Source of the DNA: Onchidella celtica
Taxonomy: Eukaryota; Mollusca; Gastropoda; Systellommatophora; Onchidiidae
Assembly (NCBI GenBank): GCA_963931925.1
Contig: OZ007574.1
Span: 35,832,378 to 35,896,377, forward strand
Direction of reading: 5' to 3'
DNA: 64,000 nt
Below the pieces are notes generated by a model. The model made no database searches. It saw nothing but the letters and a program-made list of their open reading frames with translations, and had not been told where the DNA came from. Numbering within the stretch: the stretch's first letter is position 1; each line of letters begins with the position of its first letter. Below, in pieces: positions 58,906 to 64,000 of the stretch. Position numbers and translations under genes: made by a program.

Positions 58906-61370
58906 TGTGACTTTCATCAAGGCTTACAGCGAAATCTGAACGGTGAACAAAATATTTTCCCTGGTTTTGTAAAGTACGACATCGTCCATGACTTCCGCTC
59001 TTTCACCACTTCGTGGCGGTGCGAAATCTGTGTACACTAAACGCGCCAGCTGTCTCATCTTATTGTATCTAGTATACTGCGACAGTATCAGAAAAGTCCT
59101 TGTTGCCCTTTACATCTTAGACGGAAAAACCAATTTCCGTTCATTAATGTTTTACAAAAATTAACAATAATTTCAATTCCAGTCACGCGGTGTCAGGGTG
59201 TCGTTGCTAAGTGAAACGTGCGTGGAAATTTATGAAATACTACAATAAAACTGTCCGAAAATGGTGACTGAAAATGCTGTAGGATGTCTTCATTATGCGA
59301 TACAAGGTCACGTTCTGCGTAACCATTTTCAATGCGGTGTCGCCATGTGATGACATAATTTGTGTGTTCTGGCATGCATGAGGCAGCATTTCGTACTTGG
59401 TAATTATGGTAAAAGTATAAAGTTAATGTCTATATATAAATCCTGTCGTTCATATAATTTCACGAGTATTATAGAATGTTACAGTTTGGCTAAAGGCTAG
59501 AGAGGACATTATCTTTTTCAATATTTTTTTTTTAGAAAAAGTTTATCATGTGACGGCTTAAAAAATATCTTCCGATCATTTTTGTGGTTGTTGTTTTTGT
59601 TGTTGTTGTTATTTCTGTTGTTGTTATGCCCTGATGTAGAATAATCTTGGACCAAATGAAGGTCAGTCATGTGAGGACTTCACTTTTTTTTTTATGTGAC
59701 AAATCTATGTGTGATTAACAAAATCTTATCATAAAGAAAAAAAAAACATTGCAGGAGAAATTCATTGTGGTGCAGTTTTGGAACTATTTTGCTCATCACC
59801 GCAGCTTGAGCGACAGTTTCAAAAATTAACAACCCTTTATTTACTGACGGGGCTTAAAAGTCTCTTCCGCATTTTCACCCTCCCAAATACTGAGAACTCT
59901 TCCAATCCACTTATCCACTGTCGCGATATGGGTTAGATGGGGAGAATTCGACTGACACTCTTTCGGGGTCCGCTCCCACAATCGACGAACACACAAAAAA
60001 AAAACTTGCACTCTAAAAACTAAATAAATCAATTGCTTTGATTTTTAGCAGAACTGTAGGGCAGTTTAATTACAGGAATTAATGTAACAAATATAATTAT
60101 AAATATAAATATCAATTCAAAGGCAACTGAATCTAACTAATGAAACTACAGCTTTCTATAAAGACTAACTTATTCACTCTAACTACTTGCAGGTCATATG
60201 AGTTAGATGCCAAATAGAATCCGCGCACGTGGCGACGGATATAACAGTTTAAATTCTATTAATTCAATGAGACATGTTATGATATGGACATTTCCTCTAG
60301 ACACGCCATGGAGAATGCTTGTACAACCATGCGTTGTCTGGCGGTAGCTCTGAAACTGTCTTCAAAAGTAAGTAGAACGGTTCACTTTCATCATTACAAA
60401 TTAGTATGAACTCTCACCATTAGGCCCTCACTGGGAGTGAGAGCGCTGGATGTAAACGCTGTGGGTTCATATCAAACCAAGTAGCTTAGGCTCTGGAGCT
60501 TTAAAATCATGGCGCTCCTCACAATATGGACTGCTCAACTGCGTCTCTATGTCTCTCATCTGGCTGAGGACTATCGCCGTCCACCTCGTAAATGGATGTC
60601 TACATGTGGCCTCTATCTAAGCTCTGCACGGGTTTAAATACTAAAGCTCTGTCTCGCCCCTCCTTCTCTCCATCCATCAGAAAAAAAGGTGTTTCAAAAC
60701 AAACTGTTCACGAGAACAGCTCAAGGACAAATTACGCTGGTTATAATCAACAAGATCGTAAAAATTAACTCACTGACGCCGTGACCTAGCACGGCATTTA
60801 CGATCCTAATGTGATCATGACATCCACCTTTTCACAAGCGTTAATAACTTCCGCTTATTTCCATTTTCTCCCTTCAATGTGACTGTCTTCACGCAGATCG
60901 AAATTCTAGACCCCCAAAGTTTTGTTGTATTGCCAAGAGCTAACCAGTGAGTATCCCTGCCCCAGATTGTTCTTATTTATTCATTCATATATTCCTACCC
61001 TGAACAAAGCAAGAAAAAAGATAAAAACATGCCGAGATGCCCATTTCCAGACATGATGGTATACTACATGTAGAAAAACCAAGTCTAGTTGTGAATTTGA
61101 TGAAATAAAGCATTATCCAGTAAAAGAAAAGGTTAATTTTCTCAAGAGTCAACTGATCTAACCCAATCACTTTTGTATCTACCTAGAATTATATTTATTC
61201 AAATTTCAGACAATTTTTTGTCTTAAAAAATTGTAAAAATGTAAAATACAATGATCTCTTTCCGCGCTCCCTTTGATAAGCTCACCTAATTATTCTTAGA
61301 TCTATTTGACATGCGTTCAGTTTGTTGCTTTGTGCCTTGAGGCGCATTATGTCTTGAGGCAATGCTGTAG
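58906..61370. other. No gene established
   Basis: AT-rich, few frames. One small candidate: ATG at 60308 followed by 20 codons (MENACTTMRCLAVALKLSSK), running into AAA|GTAAGT, a consensus splice donor at about 60367. A 5' exon is possible but unproven. Confidence 0.25.
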
Positions 61371-61374
61371 ATTA

Positions 61375-61386
61375 TTTGAGAGAGAG

Positions 61387-61442
<56 letters not shown>

Positions 61443-61604
61443 CGTGTGTGTGTGTGTGTGTGGGTGAGTGTGTGTGTGTGTGTGTGTGTGACAGAGAGAG
61501 TGAGAGAGAGTTTTAGAGTTAGAGAGAGAGTCGTGAGACAGAGAAAGTGTGAGAGAGAGCTAGAGAGAGAGAGAGAGAGACACAGAGAGAGAGAATGAGA
61601 GAGA

Positions 61605-61635
<31 letters not shown>

Positions 61636-61655
61636 TTAGAGAGAGAGAGAAAGAG
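61375..61655 (+). repeat. GA/GT compound array
   Basis: GA units to 61440, GT units 61441-61490, then impure GA. The 124-residue minus-strand frame is a Leu-Ser/His-Thr repeat translation. Confidence 0.95.
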
Positions 61656-61659
61656 AGCA

Positions 61660-63000
61660 TAGATTTATTCCGGCAGATATCGGGTACCTCATCTAGTAAA
61701 ACAAAAACAATACCAATAACACTAAAACATCAGTTTGTTTCTGTTGTTGTTATTGCTATTGTAGTTCCTGTGGTTATAGTCATCACTTCAAGCTCAAGAA
61801 GACCAAACTCGAAGGTAAGGCTAGCCACGCTCACGCCACTTGCTGTGGTATTGCAGTCGTATCTTACTTCCATGTTCCCGTCGGACTCAGCAATATACCC
61901 GTGTCTCGCATAAACTGTGTGCTCATCTACGTTCATTCGCCTAGATTACACCCCCCCCTCCCGCCCGCCCAAAAAAAAAGTAATGCGACGGCATGGCAAT
62001 GACGTCACAAGTACGCGCCTGGTACGTTAGATTATAGAGAAGATTAAGTTTTTTGTTTGTTTTTGTTTTTTTGTTTAATGACATCACATTGTGTGATTTA
62101 AAAAAATAAATAAATATTGTTGTCGTTGTTTGCTGTAGTTGAGATTCAGATAAATTTGAAAGTTGTCGAAGTCAGTGATAGATGCGCGCTCAAGTCTTTT
62201 CAGATGGGGAACTGATGGAGATGATAAAATTGTCCTAATGACAGAATATGACATGAAATGATCACAATATTAATTAACAGCATTATTTCGTGCGTACACC
62301 GGGGTCTCTCTTTTCCGCCCATGTTTTCTATTTCCCCCAGGCCATAACTTACAGAAGGAGGGGGGGGGGTCTAGGTTGGCCACTTGGTATGGGCCTACGA
62401 TTTTGAAGGGGCTTACTCCCCCTGATAGAGGCAAAGGGGCCGGGTGGGGTAGTTTTGGTAAAAAATATTGATGTTATAAAGAGAATTAAGGGAGATCCTT
62501 TGGTGCAAAATATTGCTATTTTAAAGAGATTCATAAAATATTTAACACAGATTCAATTATAGATAGCCTAATTAAATGTATTTAGCGCTAATTACAAAAA
62601 AAAATACTTTCAAAATGAGAATTTTGAAATGAGGGCCTACATTGGTCCCATCTGGTTCGAGTCTTTTACCAGCTTTGCAGGGGCCTGACCTCCTCCTTCT
62701 CTCCCCCTTTTCGTCTATTATACCGTTACCTATTTATTCATCCATTTGTCCAGGCTGTGCAATAATCCGGGTCGCTTGTACTTTGTATCTGGCCCTTGAC
62801 AACTGAACTCTTACTCACCGACCGACTTTATTCTCTCCATTACATAACAAAACGGATCTCCTTTCAGTTTTTATATCGAACTTTTAAGTTCTTAAAGTGT
62901 CTCTCTCCCCCCTCCTCAAAAAGAAAAAGTAAAGACCCGAAAGTAAAGTAAAATGGGCTCGAGACCATTTTTGCATCAAACTTCACGGTTAGCCTGCATC
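61660..63000. other. No gene recognised
   Basis: C run at 61950-61960 and G run at 62358-62369. Around 62330-62460 the DNA is GC-rich and resembles a decayed TIR element, but no ends were found. Confidence 0.35.
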
Positions 63001-63027
63001 GTAAAGCCCGTTCCAAAACCCGAACTG

Positions 63028-63260
63028 TATAAATAGGGATCCTTTCACAAGAGACAGAAGGCGTGGCTATAGGGACGTCTGTTCAGCCTCCGTGACAAGC
63101 CGCTAGCCAATATCGCACCGACTCAGCCCATACGACACGCTGATGACACCATCACCGCGCTCAGCCAATAGGACGCGACAATCGAATCGGTTTCTTTATC
63201 TCTGCCTAATTTTTCGCATTGTCTCGCAGCCCGGCAGAGTACGGGACAAACGAGCTGCTG
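63028..63260 (+). promoter_or_regulatory. Promoter-like stretch, tentative
   Basis: TATAAATA at 63028-63035 is followed by a CpG-richer segment with gccaat at about 63107 and 63164. CCAAT boxes normally lie upstream of a start, so a transcription start right of 63200 would fit them better, while the TATA box would suggest one near 63060. The open frame that follows (63219-63488, starting TTG) has no recognised domain. Confidence 0.25.
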
Positions 63261-63488
63261 GGAAAATTGAATGTTAAACCCATAGGATCTTTTTTTCTCT
63301 CTCTCTTTTTTTTTGTCCCTTTCTCCGTATGTGTGTTTCTGAAATCAGCAATGTGTTCCTCGAGGAAGCTTGAATCAGAAATCTATGACACGCTGCGTGC
63401 GAGCACAGAGCAGATTGGTGTATTTTTCCCGATCATTGGTACGGATCAGTGTCCATTCGATCTTGCTCCCTCCGTGAATCTGCGGTAG

Positions 63489-64000
63489 ATCTGTATTCCA
63501 AGTATCTGTGATCGATTTGAATTTATTGATAAATTTTTGACATTTGGATTCAGTGGCTGATGGCGTGTTATTCAGTGTGGCTTGGCCAAGTCTAGTGTGG
63601 TTATAGCGTAAGGCCTAGGATTCCAATATATTGTAGGTAAGTTATTGGATGTTGTGAAAAGGTTGTATGAATCTACGTTATGTGTGTTCCTTGTAACCAA
63701 ATAGCGATTGAAATATTGATGTGTCGTTGTGTCAAGGTCTTGGTGAGCATGAGATAGCTGCTGGCTAGACTTGTGCAAGATTTTTCTGTCATATTATAGT
63801 CTTATTGTTTTGAGCTATCTTACTGTGAGTTGAGACTTCTTATAATCATTTGGCATGATATGGGAGACTGGAGATTGTATGTAGTTTTATAGATATTATA
63901 ATATAGCACCTAATAATGTCACCTAGGGTCTTATTTGGGCATCGTAAGGCCCCTGAGTTGTGGGAAGTTGTAGAAGCCCTATTCGTATTGTCTTAACAGA
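63489..64000. other. No feature recognised at the right edge
   Basis: AT-rich sequence with a short minus-strand frame only. If 63028-63260 is a promoter, this would be transcribed leader or intron. Confidence 0.3.

Overview
This window looks like repeat-rich animal DNA, probably from a mollusc or another lophotrochozoan. The eukaryotic signs are a tRNA-Tyr gene with a short intron, tRNA-derived SINEs, LINE 3' ends with TTA-type tails, and a Ty3-type LTR retrotransposon. Very long ATCT/GATA, GA, GACA and CCTA arrays and many C or G runs add to this. The taxon is my inference. I found no host protein-coding gene I can defend; most long open frames are translated microsatellites or transposon sequence.

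Layout. 1-600: a tRNA-derived SINE sits about 12 bases upstream of a tRNA-Tyr gene. 0.7-9 kb: remnants of TIR (cut-and-paste type) elements, a LINE tail, a hAT-like element with a doubled core (5007-5744), one uninterrupted copy of a C-rich TIR family (5889-6260), and a ~0.9 kb ATCT array. 9.5-17.4 kb: an LTR retrotransposon with 1,191-bp LTRs, 5-bp target duplications and a tRNA-Pro-type primer site. Its integrase-type segments lie before reverse transcriptase, as in Gmr1-like elements. 17.9-19.0 kb: a degenerate 22-bp minisatellite. 22.7-35.5 kb: small TIR elements, several nested one inside another, plus LINE scraps and a SINE. 35.9-36.8 kb: two ATCT arrays around a LINE 3' end. 38.2-44.5 kb: LINE tails, two SINEs and a tandem duplication. 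45.5-46.1 kb: a thirteen-unit 42-bp array made from the end of a TIR element. 47-64 kb: GA/GT/GACA arrays, a CR1/L2-like LINE fragment, another hAT-like element, and at the right edge a weak promoter-like stretch.

How the parts relate. The window records layered transposition. The C-rich TIR family was hit repeatedly by other small elements, LINE ends lie against GATA arrays, and tandem growth of transposon pieces made new satellites. The LTR element is the youngest large insertion: its LTRs differ at one position that I could see. The tRNA-Tyr gene is the only host gene I call with high confidence.
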